In this document: positions 9,253 through 17,826 of the stretch, one piece after another | Layout of the letters: the number at the start of each line of letters is the position of its first letter | Position numbering within the stretch: the stretch's first letter is position 1 | Source: a bacterium | GTDB taxonomy: Bacteria; Armatimonadota; JACIXR01 | DNA length: 64,000 nucleotides | NCBI GenBank assembly: GCA_014360495.1 | Contig: JACIXR010000009.1 | Coordinates: forward strand, 62,001 to 126,000 | Direction: 5' to 3' | Made by a program: the position numbers and the translations under genes | Notes under the pieces: model-generated | The model's input: only the letters and a program-made list of their open reading frames with translations | What the model was told of the DNA's origin: nothing | Databases searched by the model: none

Positions 9253-9283
9253 TTGCAACGAATTGTAAAAACTCTGCTATAAT
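9253..9283 (+). promoter_or_regulatory. Promoter of the acetyltransferase gene, probably leaderless
   Basis: A TGC-extended consensus TATAAT (9278-9283) sits 7 bases before the ATG at 9291. A weak TTGCAA (9253-9258) lies 19 bases upstream of it. No ribosome-binding site fits between the -10 box and the ATG. Confidence 0.6.
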
Positions 9284-9290
9284 TTTCTTT

Positions 9291-9746
9291 ATGATATTAC
9301 GAAAAGCGAAGATAAATGATGTCAAAAAGATATACCACTTAATCAATCACTTCGCTCAGAAGGGGGAGATGCTTCCTCGTTCCCAGAGCGAGATATACGA
9401 AAATATGCGAGATTTCTTCGTTGTGGAGGAGAATGGCGATGTGGTCGGCTGTTGTGCACTTCATATCCTCTGGGACAATTTGGCTGAAGTGAAATCATTA
9501 GCTGTGGCGGAAGAACATCAGGGGAAAGGCATCGGGAGGATGTTGGTTAACGCTTGTTTGAATGAAGCGAGGGAGCTTGGAATAAACAAGGTGTTTGCCC
9601 TCACATTCAAGCCTGCGTTCTTTCAAAAACTTGGTTTCCGCCCGATAGGTAAGGACGATTTGCCGAGGAAAGTCTGGGGAGAGTGCATAAAATGTCCCTT
9701 TTTCCCAGATTGTAAGGAAGAGGCAATGATAATAGAATTAAAATAA
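9291..9746 (+). CDS. Short GNAT N-acetyltransferase, N-acetylglutamate synthase (ArgA)-like
   Basis: A 151-residue single-domain GNAT enzyme. The acetyl-CoA loop is VAEEHQGKGIGRMLV; VEEN-GDVVGCCALH and AEVKSLAV form the preceding strands. LTFKPAFFQKLGF plus a C-terminal Cys pair in WGECIKCPFFPDCKE match the short NAGS family, in which the acetyltransferase lacks the kinase-like domain. The likely reaction is acetyl-CoA plus glutamate to N-acetylglutamate, the first step of arginine synthesis. No other arginine gene is in the window. Start choice is supported by a -10 box placed so that the mRNA would begin at or next to the ATG. Confidence 0.78.
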   Translation: MILRKAKINDVKKIYHLINHFAQKGEMLPRSQSEIYENMRDFFVVEENGDVVGCCALHILWDNLAEVKSLAVAEEHQGKGIGRMLVNACLNEARELGINKVFALTFKPAFFQKLGFRPIGKDDLPRKVWGECIKCPFFPDCKEEAMIIELK

Positions 9747-9750
9747 AAAA

Positions 9751-9779
9751 TTGACTTAATTTCTGTTTCTCTATAAAAT
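9751..9779 (+). promoter_or_regulatory. Sigma70-type promoter of the beta-propeller gene
   Basis: TTGACT (9751-9756), 17 bases, TAAAAT (9774-9779). The downstream AAGGGGGTG site lies 5 to 6 bases before the ATG at 9812, giving a conventional leader of about 25 bases. Confidence 0.7.
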
Positions 9780-9811
9780 TTTGAAAAAATAACCCCAAGG
9801 GGGTGTTTTAA

Positions 9812-11323
9812 ATGAAGAGAAGAAGCCTTTTTCTTGTTGCTATTTTTTTACTTGCTGTTTCTCTGTTTGCCCAGGAAACAGCGAAGCCGCCCTTTTCTCT
9901 TCTCTGGAAATACACGACGACCTTCCTACAAGGTAGCATAGTCCAGCCCCTGGTGGATGGCGAAACAATTTATTTAGCCGCGGGAAACGATGTCTATGCG
10001 ATAAACATCCAGACAGGAGAAACGAAGTGGCGATTCACCTTGCCCGCTGGTGTTTCTCTTAGGGTCACTCCGCTTCTTTACAAGGACAACATACTTGTCC
10101 CGGCAAGTGATGGTTGCATCTATGTTTTGGACAAAACTGGCAAACAAATTCGGCTCATTAATGTGCAGGCTGGGGGCGCGGTTTGTGCATCTCCCACGGT
10201 AGTGGGGAACTTCATTGTTTTCCCATGCCTTGACAATACCCTTTATGCTGTTGACCCAGAGACGACCGATGTGAGCAAGATGCTCAAATGGAAATTCCGT
10301 GCTGGTGATGATATCCCTCAAAGCGCAATTTATGGCAAGGGCTTAATCTTCTTTGAATCTTCCGACATATATCTTTACGCCCTAACCGAAGATGGGAAAC
10401 TAAAATGGAAAATTCCCCTTCCTTCTTCTCAAATTTCCTCTTCTCCTGTTTTAGGCAAAAGATATCTTTATGCGACAGCGGGGAACTATATTCTATTCGT
10501 AAACCCCCTCACGGGTCGTGAGATTAGAAGGGTTACTTTCCCTGATTTGATAACTGCGACTCCCCTTTTGGTTGATAACATCCTCTATGTAAGTTGTAAA
10601 GACGGAAAGCTTTACGCTATAGACGCAACAAATGGAAGGCCAATTGAGGGCTATAAGCCCTATGACGCTGGCATATCCATAACCACATCTCCGATGCTTT
10701 ATGGAGACTACATCTATTTCGGGACGGCAAATGGATTGCTCGTTGCTATAGATAAAAAGGGAAAGCTCCGCTGGCAATATAGGACTGCTCCCGCCCTTAC
10801 CTCTCAGATTTCCCTTATATATCCCACAGCTCTCCCCGCGACGCAGCAATTTCCCATCTACTCTGCACCCCTATGGGCTCAAGGGTATCTCTTCGTCATA
10901 AACGACTTGGGAGTTCTCCACTGCTTTACCTCCGAACCTTTAGATGTTTCACCTCCAATTATAAGCGATATCTGGCCTGAGGGCGGTCCTATGTCCGGAC
11001 TTCCCGTTCCCCTCACAATCACCGCCGTCCTCACCGATGAGGGCTCAGGCATAGATAGCATGAGCATAATAGTAAAAGTGGATGGCAAAATAATCCCACC
11101 GAAAGCCTATAAATTCGACCCCAATACTGGCAAGCTACAATGCGATTACAATCCCTCTGGGGCGCCGGGCATCCCTATTCCAGAAGGAGAGCATACTGTC
11201 TCTCTAAAGGTTTCCGATTGGTTCGGCAACTCTGTGGAAAAGGAATGGAAATTCACGATAGATAATTCCCTTGCTCCCGGAGCTGGCAGGGGGCAAACAC
11301 CTACGATTTATTATCTAAGGTAA
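9812..11323 (+). CDS. Exported PQQ-type beta-propeller repeat protein with C-terminal Ig-like domain
   Basis: A 503-residue protein with a clear signal peptide (MKRRSLFLVAIFLLAVSLFA). Residues about 30-370 hold repeats of the PQQ/YWTD-like blade (VYAINIQTGETKWRF, IYVLDKTGKQIR, LYAIDATNGRPI, LVAIDKKGKLRWQY), as in BamB and quinoprotein-like propellers. Residues about 385-490 form an Ig/cadherin-like domain (SPPIISDIWPEGG, LTDEGSGIDSMSI, GEHTVSLKVSDWFGN). No quinone-binding dehydrogenase residues are recognised, so a structural or scaffolding role in the envelope is more likely than enzymatic activity. It is followed after 13 bases by the LapA-like gene with its own ribosome site. Confidence 0.82.
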   Translation: MKRRSLFLVAIFLLAVSLFAQETAKPPFSLLWKYTTTFLQGSIVQPLVDGETIYLAAGNDVYAINIQTGETKWRFTLPAGVSLRVTPLLYKDNILVPASDGCIYVLDKTGKQIRLINVQAGGAVCASPTVVGNFIVFPCLDNTLYAVDPETTDVSKMLKWKFRAGDDIPQSAIYGKGLIFFESSDIYLYALTEDGKLKWKIPLPSSQISSSPVLGKRYLYATAGNYILFVNPLTGREIRRVTFPDLITATPLLVDNILYVSCKDGKLYAIDATNGRPIEGYKPYDAGISITTSPMLYGDYIYFGTANGLLVAIDKKGKLRWQYRTAPALTSQISLIYPTALPATQQFPIYSAPLWAQGYLFVINDLGVLHCFTSEPLDVSPPIISDIWPEGGPMSGLPVPLTITAVLTDEGSGIDSMSIIVKVDGKIIPPKAYKFDPNTGKLQCDYNPSGAPGIPIPEGEHTVSLKVSDWFGNSVEKEWKFTIDNSLAPGAGRGQTPTIYYLR

Positions 11324-11336
11324 AGGAGGAAAAGAA

Positions 11337-11699
11337 ATGTATATTTGGGCTATGCTTTTTGCTTTGCTGTTCGCTTTCGGGATGTGTTGGGTGGCGATAT
11401 TGAACAAGGATTTAATCACAATCACCCTTCCTCCGGGAAACTATCAGCTCCAAGCCTATGTATGGGAGGTATTCCTTGTCTCAGCAGCCGCTGCCCTAAT
11501 CTTGGCTGGCATAATCGCTCTATGTAAGGGGGCACAGCGCAGAAGATGGGAGAAGGAAATAGAAACAAAGGTTACCGATATGGATAAGAAATTGGCAGGT
11601 TTAGCTGGAAAGATTGAGGATTTGGAACAGAAGCTCGTCTCCCCACCCCAAAAAGTGGAGGAAGTGGAGGAGGCTACTTCAGTTAAGGAAGAGGGATAG
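11337..11699 (+). CDS. LapA-like (DUF1049) two-TM membrane protein with coiled coil
   Basis: A 120-residue protein with two transmembrane helices (about 3-22 and 43-66) separated by the short AILNKDLITITLPPG loop typical of the LapA/DUF1049 family. A charged helical tail (about 70-105, IETKVTDMDKKLAGLAGKI) is predicted to form a coiled coil in the cytoplasm. LapA proteins act in envelope or LPS assembly in proteobacteria; here only family membership is supported. An AAGGAGGAAAAG site precedes the ATG. The stop lies 2 bases before the TTG of dprA, so the two are coupled. Confidence 0.72.
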   Translation: MYIWAMLFALLFAFGMCWVAILNKDLITITLPPGNYQLQAYVWEVFLVSAAAALILAGIIALCKGAQRRRWEKEIETKVTDMDKKLAGLAGKIEDLEQKLVSPPQKVEEVEEATSVKEEG

Positions 11700-11701
11700 A
11701 C

Positions 11702-12796
11702 TTGCAAGAGATTGAAGCTTGGATTTTATTGAGCAAGTTAGAGATAAGCCCACGCAAAAAATTAGCGCTTCTCCAAGCCTTCAATTCTCCTCAGGAGATA
11801 TTTAAGGCGAGTAGAGAGGCTCTCTTAAGGGTTGAGGGTATCACGGAGCGGAATGTGGAGAAAATCTTCGCTCTGAGAGATATCGGCGTGGATAAAGAGA
11901 AAAAAATTATGGAGAAGGTTGGGGCGGAAATAATAACCATCTTTGACCAACGATATCCACCGAATTTAAGGGAAATATACGACCCACCGGCAGTCTTATA
12001 TGTTAGGGGGGAGATAAAGGAGGAGGACAAATTCGCCGTTGCGATAGTTGGGACGAGGCGACCAACCGAATATGGTAGAAGCGTTGCTTACAAATTGGCG
12101 AGCGAGCTTGTGCAGAGAGGATTCACAGTTGTATCGGGATTGGCGAGAGGAATAGACACTTTCGCTCACAAAGGGGCATTGGATGGAGGTGGGCGGACCA
12201 TAGCGGTTTTGGGATGCGGAATTGATATCGTTTATCCCCAGGAGAACAAGGAGTTAATGGACAGGATAATAGAGAAGGGTGCTGTGATAAGCGAGTTTGC
12301 ACCTGGTGTTCCGCCTCAGCCCTGGCATTTCCCCGAGAGGAATAGACTGATAAGCGGGTTGTCTTTAGGGGCGGTTATCGTTCAAGCTCCCGAGGGCTCG
12401 GGAGCTCTCATCACAGCCAATCTCGCTCTTGAGCAGGGGAGGGAAGTGTTCGCGGTGCCAGGAAACATAGAGGACCCTCGCTCTAAAGGACCTCACCAGC
12501 TTATAAAAGAGGGAGCGAAGCTCGTGGAGTTAGTTGATGACATAATAACCGAGCTCGGCATTCCCTCCCAGATAACTCATCCTTCTCCGACACCCACCCC
12601 CAAAACACCCAGCTTATTCTTGCCCCCCGAAGAGGAGCAATTGCTCAAGCTCCTATCTCATGAGGAAAGATACATAGGCGATATAACAAAGGAATCGGGG
12701 CTTCCGCCCTCCCGAGTAGCCTCCATATTGACGCTTTTAGAGATTAAAGGATTAGTAAAACGCCTCCCAGGCGACCACTTCATCTTAGCGAGTTGA
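11702..12796 (+). CDS. dprA: DNA processing protein DprA (natural transformation)
   Basis: A 364-residue DprA/Smf protein. An N-terminal helix-hairpin-helix region (about 1-70) precedes the Rossmann-like core: VAIVGTRRPTEYGR, VVSGLARGIDTFAHKGAL, AVLGCGIDIVYP, SEFAPGVPPQPWHFPERNR and LEQGREVFAVPGNI. A C-terminal winged-helix domain (about 305-364, EEQLLKLLSHEERYIGD) is typical of the long form. DprA binds incoming single-stranded DNA and loads RecA. Translation starts at TTG 11702, with AAGGAAGAGG upstream and the LapA-like gene ending two bases earlier. No other competence gene is in the window. Confidence 0.95.
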   Translation: MQEIEAWILLSKLEISPRKKLALLQAFNSPQEIFKASREALLRVEGITERNVEKIFALRDIGVDKEKKIMEKVGAEIITIFDQRYPPNLREIYDPPAVLYVRGEIKEEDKFAVAIVGTRRPTEYGRSVAYKLASELVQRGFTVVSGLARGIDTFAHKGALDGGGRTIAVLGCGIDIVYPQENKELMDRIIEKGAVISEFAPGVPPQPWHFPERNRLISGLSLGAVIVQAPEGSGALITANLALEQGREVFAVPGNIEDPRSKGPHQLIKEGAKLVELVDDIITELGIPSQITHPSPTPTPKTPSLFLPPEEEQLLKLLSHEERYIGDITKESGLPPSRVASILTLLEIKGLVKRLPGDHFILAS

Positions 12797-12821
12797 AAAT
12801 AGAAGGTAGAGAGGGTAAAAT
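12793..12821 (+). promoter_or_regulatory. Promoter of topA, probably leaderless
   Basis: TTGAAA (12793-12798), 17 bases, TAAAAT (12816-12821). The ATG of topA at 12831 lies 9 bases after the -10 box. The -35 overlaps the stop region of dprA. Confidence 0.6.
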
Positions 12822-12830
12822 ATAAATATT

Positions 12831-14924
12831 ATGGAGAAGAAGGTAATTATTGTTGAGTCGCCGGCGAAGACGAAGACGCTGAAGAACTTTCTGAAGGACG
12901 GCTTTAAAGTCACGGCTTCTATGGGGCATATCCGAGACCTCCCAAAGCGAGCATTTGGAGTGGATATTGAAGATGGCTTCACTCCCAGGTTTGTTATTAT
13001 ACCTAAGAAGAAAGCCGTCGTTCAGAAACTAAAGGATGAGATAAAGGACGCAGATGCCGTCTACATTGCCTCTGACCCCGATAGGGAAGGGGAAGCGATA
13101 GCCTGGCATCTTGTTCAGGTCCTTAGGCTCAAAAATCCCCTCCGCATAGAGTTCAATGAGATAACAAGAGATGCGGTCCTTGAGGGATTGAAGCATCCTC
13201 GCCAAATAGACATGAATAGGGTTTACTCCCAACACGCCCGCAGAATCCTTGACAGAATCGTCGGCTATAAGCTTAGCCCCCTCCTCTGGGATAAGCTCGG
13301 TTTCAAGACCCTCTCCGCTGGTAGGGTTCAGTCTGTTGCATTGCGCCTTATCTGCGAGCGGGAAAGGGAGATTCAGGCTTTCGTCCCCGAGGAATATTGG
13401 ACGATAACCGCTCGTTTGACCTCCCAAAGGGAGTATTTCCCCTTTGATGCCATTTTAATCACAAGGAATGGGGAGAAGATAAGCATCAAGAACGAGGAAG
13501 AGGCAAATAAAATCCTCCTAGAGCTTGAGGGGGCGGAATATAGGGTTAAAAGCGTCAGGAAGCAGGAGCGAAGAAGAAATCCACCACCACCTTTCATAAC
13601 ATCAACTCTTCAGCAGGAAGCTTCAAATCGTTTGGGCTTCACGCCGGCTCGCACTATGAGAATAGCTCAACAGTTATACGAGGGAATAGAGATTGATGAG
13701 GGAACGGTGGGTCTAATCACTTATATGCGCACGGATTCCGTGAGGATAGCGGAGAGCGCTCTTGCCGAGGCAAGAGAGTTCCTTAAGCAGAATTTCGGCG
13801 AGGAGTTCCTTCCTCCCGCTCCTCGCAGATTCAAAGTGAAGGAGAGCGCGCAGGACGCCCATGAGGCAATTCGTCCTACGAGCGTTTTCCGCACCCCGGA
13901 AAGGCTTGCTCCCTATCTCAATTCCGACCAGTTGAAGCTTTATACTTTAATCTGGAAAAGGTTCTTGGCTTCTCAAATGAAGGAAGCAATTGTTGACCAT
14001 ACAACCGTTGATATATCCGCAAAGGACTTCATCTTCCGGGCAACGGGCTCGGTTGTAAAATTCCCGGGCTTCCTCATAATCTATGAGGAAAAGAAGGGGG
14101 AAATAGCCTTGCCCGAGCTATTTGAGGGCGAGATATTGGATTTGATAGAGTTGATTCCCGCTCAGCATTTCACCCAGCCGCCACCCCGCTATAACGACGC
14201 CAGTTTAGTCAAGGCATTGGAACAGAAGGGAATAGGAAGACCATCCACATATGCTGTGATAATACAAACCCTTCTTGATAGGCATTATGTTACGCGGGAG
14301 AACCGTCAGCTCATTCCTACGGAGATGGGATTCAAAGTCAATGACCTCCTCGTAGAGCATTTCCCCGATATCGTTGATGTTTCCTTTACCGCTAAGATGG
14401 AGGAAGAGCTTGACGATATCGAGAGGGGAATATTGCGATGGGATTTCGTCTTGGAGAAGTTTTACGATTCATTCTCCAAGACCCTGAAACAAGCTTTTGC
14501 GGTTATTGAGAAGGAGGAGAAAAAAGAGGAAAAGCTTGATGAGAAGTGCCCCCTTTGCGGTGCTCCCCTTGTCCTAAAATATGGTAGGTATGGTCAATTC
14601 ATTTCCTGTTCAAATTTCCCTCAATGTAGATATAAGCGGTCAATCACTCCATCCCTGGGAATTAAGTGTCCTATGGAGGGGTGCGATGGGGAAATTGTGG
14701 AGAGAAGGACAAGGAAGGGAAGGCTTTTCTATGGATGTTCAAATTATCCCAAGTGCAAGTTCGCAAGCTGGTTGAAGCCAACTGATCACGTTTGCCCGAA
14801 ATGTGGATTTATTTTGGGGGAGAAGAGGACGAAGGGAGAGGTTGTTAGCCTCGTATGCCTGCGGGAAGGTTGCGATTATCAAGAAGAGGTGGGAGCGAAA
14901 GAGGAGATAAAAGCATCGGAATAG
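12831..14924 (+). CDS. topA: DNA topoisomerase I
   Basis: A 697-residue type IA topoisomerase that relaxes negative supercoils. The TOPRIM domain is at the N-terminus (VIIVESPAKTKTLKNFL; SDPDREGEAIAWHL with the DxD metal site). The active-site Tyr is in GLITYMRTDSVRIA (about residue 305). HEAIRPT and KGIGRPSTYA are conserved core motifs. The tail holds three tetra-Cys zinc ribbons (from about residue 565: CPLCGAPL, CPMEGCDGE, CPKCGF), the usual TopA C-terminus. mscS follows at once. Complete and ordinary for its family. Confidence 0.97.
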   Translation: MEKKVIIVESPAKTKTLKNFLKDGFKVTASMGHIRDLPKRAFGVDIEDGFTPRFVIIPKKKAVVQKLKDEIKDADAVYIASDPDREGEAIAWHLVQVLRLKNPLRIEFNEITRDAVLEGLKHPRQIDMNRVYSQHARRILDRIVGYKLSPLLWDKLGFKTLSAGRVQSVALRLICEREREIQAFVPEEYWTITARLTSQREYFPFDAILITRNGEKISIKNEEEANKILLELEGAEYRVKSVRKQERRRNPPPPFITSTLQQEASNRLGFTPARTMRIAQQLYEGIEIDEGTVGLITYMRTDSVRIAESALAEAREFLKQNFGEEFLPPAPRRFKVKESAQDAHEAIRPTSVFRTPERLAPYLNSDQLKLYTLIWKRFLASQMKEAIVDHTTVDISAKDFIFRATGSVVKFPGFLIIYEEKKGEIALPELFEGEILDLIELIPAQHFTQPPPRYNDASLVKALEQKGIGRPSTYAVIIQTLLDRHYVTRENRQLIPTEMGFKVNDLLVEHFPDIVDVSFTAKMEEELDDIERGILRWDFVLEKFYDSFSKTLKQAFAVIEKEEKKEEKLDEKCPLCGAPLVLKYGRYGQFISCSNFPQCRYKRSITPSLGIKCPMEGCDGEIVERRTRKGRLFYGCSNYPKCKFASWLKPTDHVCPKCGFILGEKRTKGEVVSLVCLREGCDYQEEVGAKEEIKASE

Positions 14925-14931
14925 TTTGGCA

Positions 14932-15756
14932 ATGTCTTGGAGCGAGCAATTTCTTGAGCAAATTCTTAAGGGAATTAAGGATAATCTCCCAATAATAATA
15001 TCAAAAGGTGGGAAAATTGTTGTTCTTGTTATCCTCTTTTGGATAGCAAGCATTATCGGGAAATCCTTGATTCGTAAACTCACCCAACCTTTAGAGAAAC
15101 GGGAAGACCCTTCCTCAGCTAGCAGGGTGAAGACGATACGTTCGCTATTGGGTAGTCTCTATTCTCTCGTCTTGATTTTCATATTGATTTTGATGATTTT
15201 GGATATAATGGGTATAAAGACGACGCCCATTTTGGGAGCGGCTGGAGTCTTAGGTGTAGCGGTTGGTTTGGGGACGCAGACATTCATAAGGGATGCCTTT
15301 TATGGGTTCCTCATAGTTTTGGAGGACCAATTTCGGCAAGGAGATGTTGTGACAGTAGCTGGGGTAACGGGAACGGTTGAGGCAATGACCTTCCGAACGA
15401 CGAAGATAAGAGGGGAGGATGGAAAGCTCTATATAATCTCTAATAGCAGCATTACGCAGGTCTGTAATCATTCTCGTGGAGGTTTTTATATCTCTCTTGA
15501 GGTTGCAATATCAAATGAGGAAAAGAGGGGGAGGGTGGAGGAAGCGATAAAAGAGGTCGGAGAGAGATTGAAAAATATATTGGGTGACGATTTGCTCTCC
15601 CTACCCAAAATAGAGGACTTGTCTTCCTTTGATTCAGCTAAGACGGTATATCGCTTATCTTTGATTGTGAATCCGAGTAGGAGAAGAGAGGCGGAGTTAA
15701 TGTTCAGGGAAGTAACTCGGGACACATTCTTTGAAAAGCAATTGAAATTGATATGA
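14932..15756 (+). CDS. Small-conductance mechanosensitive channel, MscS family
   Basis: A 274-residue inner-membrane channel. Hydrophobic segments lie near residues 17-48 and 76-100, then the pore helix TM3 (ILGAAGVLGVAVGLGTQTFIRD), whose Gly/Ala pattern is the MscS hallmark. The beta domain follows (QFRQGDVVTVAGVTGTVEAM; TTKIRGEDGKLYIISN). It opens under membrane tension to release solutes. The ATG at 14932 is preferred over an in-frame TTG at 14926. No clear ribosome site is seen, so it may depend on coupling to topA, whose stop is 7 bases upstream. The promoter of dapF lies within its last codons. Confidence 0.9.
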   Translation: MSWSEQFLEQILKGIKDNLPIIISKGGKIVVLVILFWIASIIGKSLIRKLTQPLEKREDPSSASRVKTIRSLLGSLYSLVLIFILILMILDIMGIKTTPILGAAGVLGVAVGLGTQTFIRDAFYGFLIVLEDQFRQGDVVTVAGVTGTVEAMTFRTTKIRGEDGKLYIISNSSITQVCNHSRGGFYISLEVAISNEEKRGRVEEAIKEVGERLKNILGDDLLSLPKIEDLSSFDSAKTVYRLSLIVNPSRRREAELMFREVTRDTFFEKQLKLI

Positions 15757-15770
15757 GGAAGGATTATACT
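15742..15770 (+). promoter_or_regulatory. Promoter of dapF inside the mscS 3' end, probably leaderless
   Basis: TTGAAA (15742-15747), exactly 17 bases, TATACT (15765-15770). The ATG of dapF at 15779 is 8 bases after the -10 box, leaving no room for a ribosome site on the mRNA. Confidence 0.6.
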
Positions 15771-15778
15771 TTTTATAG

Positions 15779-16636
15779 ATGGTGAAATTCTCCAAATTAC
15801 AAGCCACAGGAAACGATTTCGTCTTAATAAATTGTTTTGAGGAACAGCTGACGGATGTTCCTCTTGAAGTATTGGCGAGGAACATCTGTGATAGGCATTT
15901 CGGGGTTGGCGCCGATGGGTTGCTCCTCCTTTTGCCCTCTAAGATTGCCAATTTTCGTATGAGAATCTTCAATTCCGATGGCTCAGAGGCGGAGATGTGC
16001 GGGAACGGCATCCGCTGCTTCGCCCTATATCTCTATGAGCACGGGCTTTGGGAGGATAAGAACATTGATATAGAGACCCTTGCGGGCGTTAAAAGGGTGA
16101 AAATGTTTTTAGAAGGAAAGAAAGTTGAAGGTGTGAGGGTTGGTATGGGGAATCCGATTTTCCAAAGGGAAAGCATACCTATCAAGGGAAAGCACAATCC
16201 CTTGAATATGAGTTTGAGAGCTGGTGGGAGAAGATGGGAGGTATCCGCGCTCTCTATGGGCAATCCCCATTGCGTCATTCTCGTTGACGATGTTGAGCAT
16301 TTCCCAGTGGAAAAAGTCGGACCGGAAATAGAGAAACACCCACTATTCCCTCAAAGGACTAATGTGGAATTCGTGGAGGTTTTGAACCGAGATGAATTGA
16401 AGATAAGGGTTTGGGAAAGGGGCGTTGGGGAGACGCTGGGCTGTGGAACTGGCGCTTGCGCCTCCCTCGTCGTTACTGCTTTAAAGGGGTTGACGAATAG
16501 GTCAGCGAGGATACATTTAAAGGGTGGAGACCTCATTGTGGAGTGGCAGGAGAGCGGGGAGGTTTTCCTGAGCGGACCAGCTGAAGAAGTATTTCAAGGA
16601 GAGTTTAAATTGGAGAAATTTCTCGGAAAAAGGTGA
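15779..16636 (+). CDS. dapF: Diaminopimelate epimerase
   Basis: A 285-residue cofactor-independent epimerase that converts LL- to meso-diaminopimelate for lysine and peptidoglycan. Both catalytic cysteines are visible: AEMCGNGIRCF (about residue 74) and GCGTGACAS (about 222). FSKLQATGNDFVLIN at the N-terminus and SMGNPHCVI are family motifs. The neighbouring aminotransferase (4 bases downstream) supplies its LL-DAP substrate, so the pair forms a DapL-DapF route. Full length and typical. Confidence 0.97.
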   Translation: MVKFSKLQATGNDFVLINCFEEQLTDVPLEVLARNICDRHFGVGADGLLLLLPSKIANFRMRIFNSDGSEAEMCGNGIRCFALYLYEHGLWEDKNIDIETLAGVKRVKMFLEGKKVEGVRVGMGNPIFQRESIPIKGKHNPLNMSLRAGGRRWEVSALSMGNPHCVILVDDVEHFPVEKVGPEIEKHPLFPQRTNVEFVEVLNRDELKIRVWERGVGETLGCGTGACASLVVTALKGLTNRSARIHLKGGDLIVEWQESGEVFLSGPAEEVFQGEFKLEKFLGKR

Positions 16637-16640
16637 GAAT

Positions 16641-17825
16641 ATGAAGAGTAGATTGGAAAGAGTTCCGCCTTATCTTTTCAGTCAACTCGTAGCCGCCCGC
16701 AGAGAGGCGGAGAAGAAGGGATTGTCAATAATAGATTTGGGAATCGGCGACCCCGATATCCCAACCCCTTCACATATCGTTGAGAGGATGAGGGAAGCAG
16801 TTCTTAATGGGGATTATCATCGCTACGATGAAAGTGATAAAGGATTGCCGATTTTTAGGCAAGCGGTGATAAATTGGTATAGGGAAAGATTTGGGGTGGA
16901 GTTGGGGATGGAGGAAGTCTTATCCCTTATCGGTTGTAAGGAAGGGCTTGCCCATATAATTTGGGCTTTGGTAGAGAATCCCGATGACATCGTTCTCGTT
17001 CCCGACCCTGCCTATCCCGTTTATAAAAACAATACCCTCTTGGCGGGAGGAACCCCTTATATAATGCCCTTGAGGAGGGAGAATGCCTTCCTTCCCGACC
17101 TAAAAGCTATCCCCAAGGAAGTGGCGAGGAAAGCGAAGCTTATGTTTCTTAACTATCCCAACAACCCAACGGGGAGCGTCGCTCCGAGGGAATTCTTTGA
17201 AGAGGTTGTTGAATTCGCATTGGAAAACGAGATAATAGTCTGCCACGATTGCGCCTATTCAGAGATATATTATGATACTCCACCAATCTCCTTTTTAAGC
17301 GTTCCCGGGGCGAAGGAAGTCGGGATTGAATTTCATTCCCTCTCCAAGACTTTTAATATGACGGGATGGCGGGTGGGATTCGCGGTGGGAAATGAAAAAA
17401 TAGTGAGCCTCTTGACTTCCTTCAAATCCCACATAGATTCAGGGGTGTTCATGGCTATACAGGATGTAGCCGCTTATGCCCTTGAGAATCCCAATGGGCA
17501 CCCAGAGAAGATGAGGGAGATATATAGGAGCAGGAGGGACATCGTTGTTGAAGGATTAAGGGAGGCTGGATTGGAGGTTTCCCCTCCACCAGCTACATTT
17601 TATATCTGGGTTGCCCTTCCCTCGGGGATTTCGTCCGCTGATTGGGCGGGGAGGTTGCTGAACGAAGAAGGAGTTGTTGTTACGCCTGGTAGGGGGTATG
17701 GAGAGTATGGTGAGGGATATGTAAGGATTGCCTTGACGGTTAAAGCAGAGGATGTGGATGGAACTCTCAGGGAAGCCGTAAGAAGGATAAAGGAATTTCT
17801 CAAGAGAGGTGAAGGAGATAGATAA
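16641..17825 (+). CDS. dapL: LL-diaminopimelate aminotransferase (DapL-type)
   Basis: A 394-residue class I/II PLP aminotransferase. Motifs are IDLGIGDPDIPTPSHI near the N-terminus, NYPNNPTGSVAP for the PLP ring Asn, CHDCAYSEIYYD, and HSLSKTFNMTGWRVGFAVGN with the Schiff-base Lys (about residue 236). This set and the adjacency to dapF fit LL-DAP aminotransferase, which turns tetrahydrodipicolinate directly into LL-DAP. Related alanine/aspartate aminotransferases share these motifs, so the specific reaction rests partly on context. AGGTGAG precedes the ATG. Confidence 0.85.
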   Translation: MKSRLERVPPYLFSQLVAARREAEKKGLSIIDLGIGDPDIPTPSHIVERMREAVLNGDYHRYDESDKGLPIFRQAVINWYRERFGVELGMEEVLSLIGCKEGLAHIIWALVENPDDIVLVPDPAYPVYKNNTLLAGGTPYIMPLRRENAFLPDLKAIPKEVARKAKLMFLNYPNNPTGSVAPREFFEEVVEFALENEIIVCHDCAYSEIYYDTPPISFLSVPGAKEVGIEFHSLSKTFNMTGWRVGFAVGNEKIVSLLTSFKSHIDSGVFMAIQDVAAYALENPNGHPEKMREIYRSRRDIVVEGLREAGLEVSPPPATFYIWVALPSGISSADWAGRLLNEEGVVVTPGRGYGEYGEGYVRIALTVKAEDVDGTLREAVRRIKEFLKRGEGDR

Positions 17826-17826
17826 G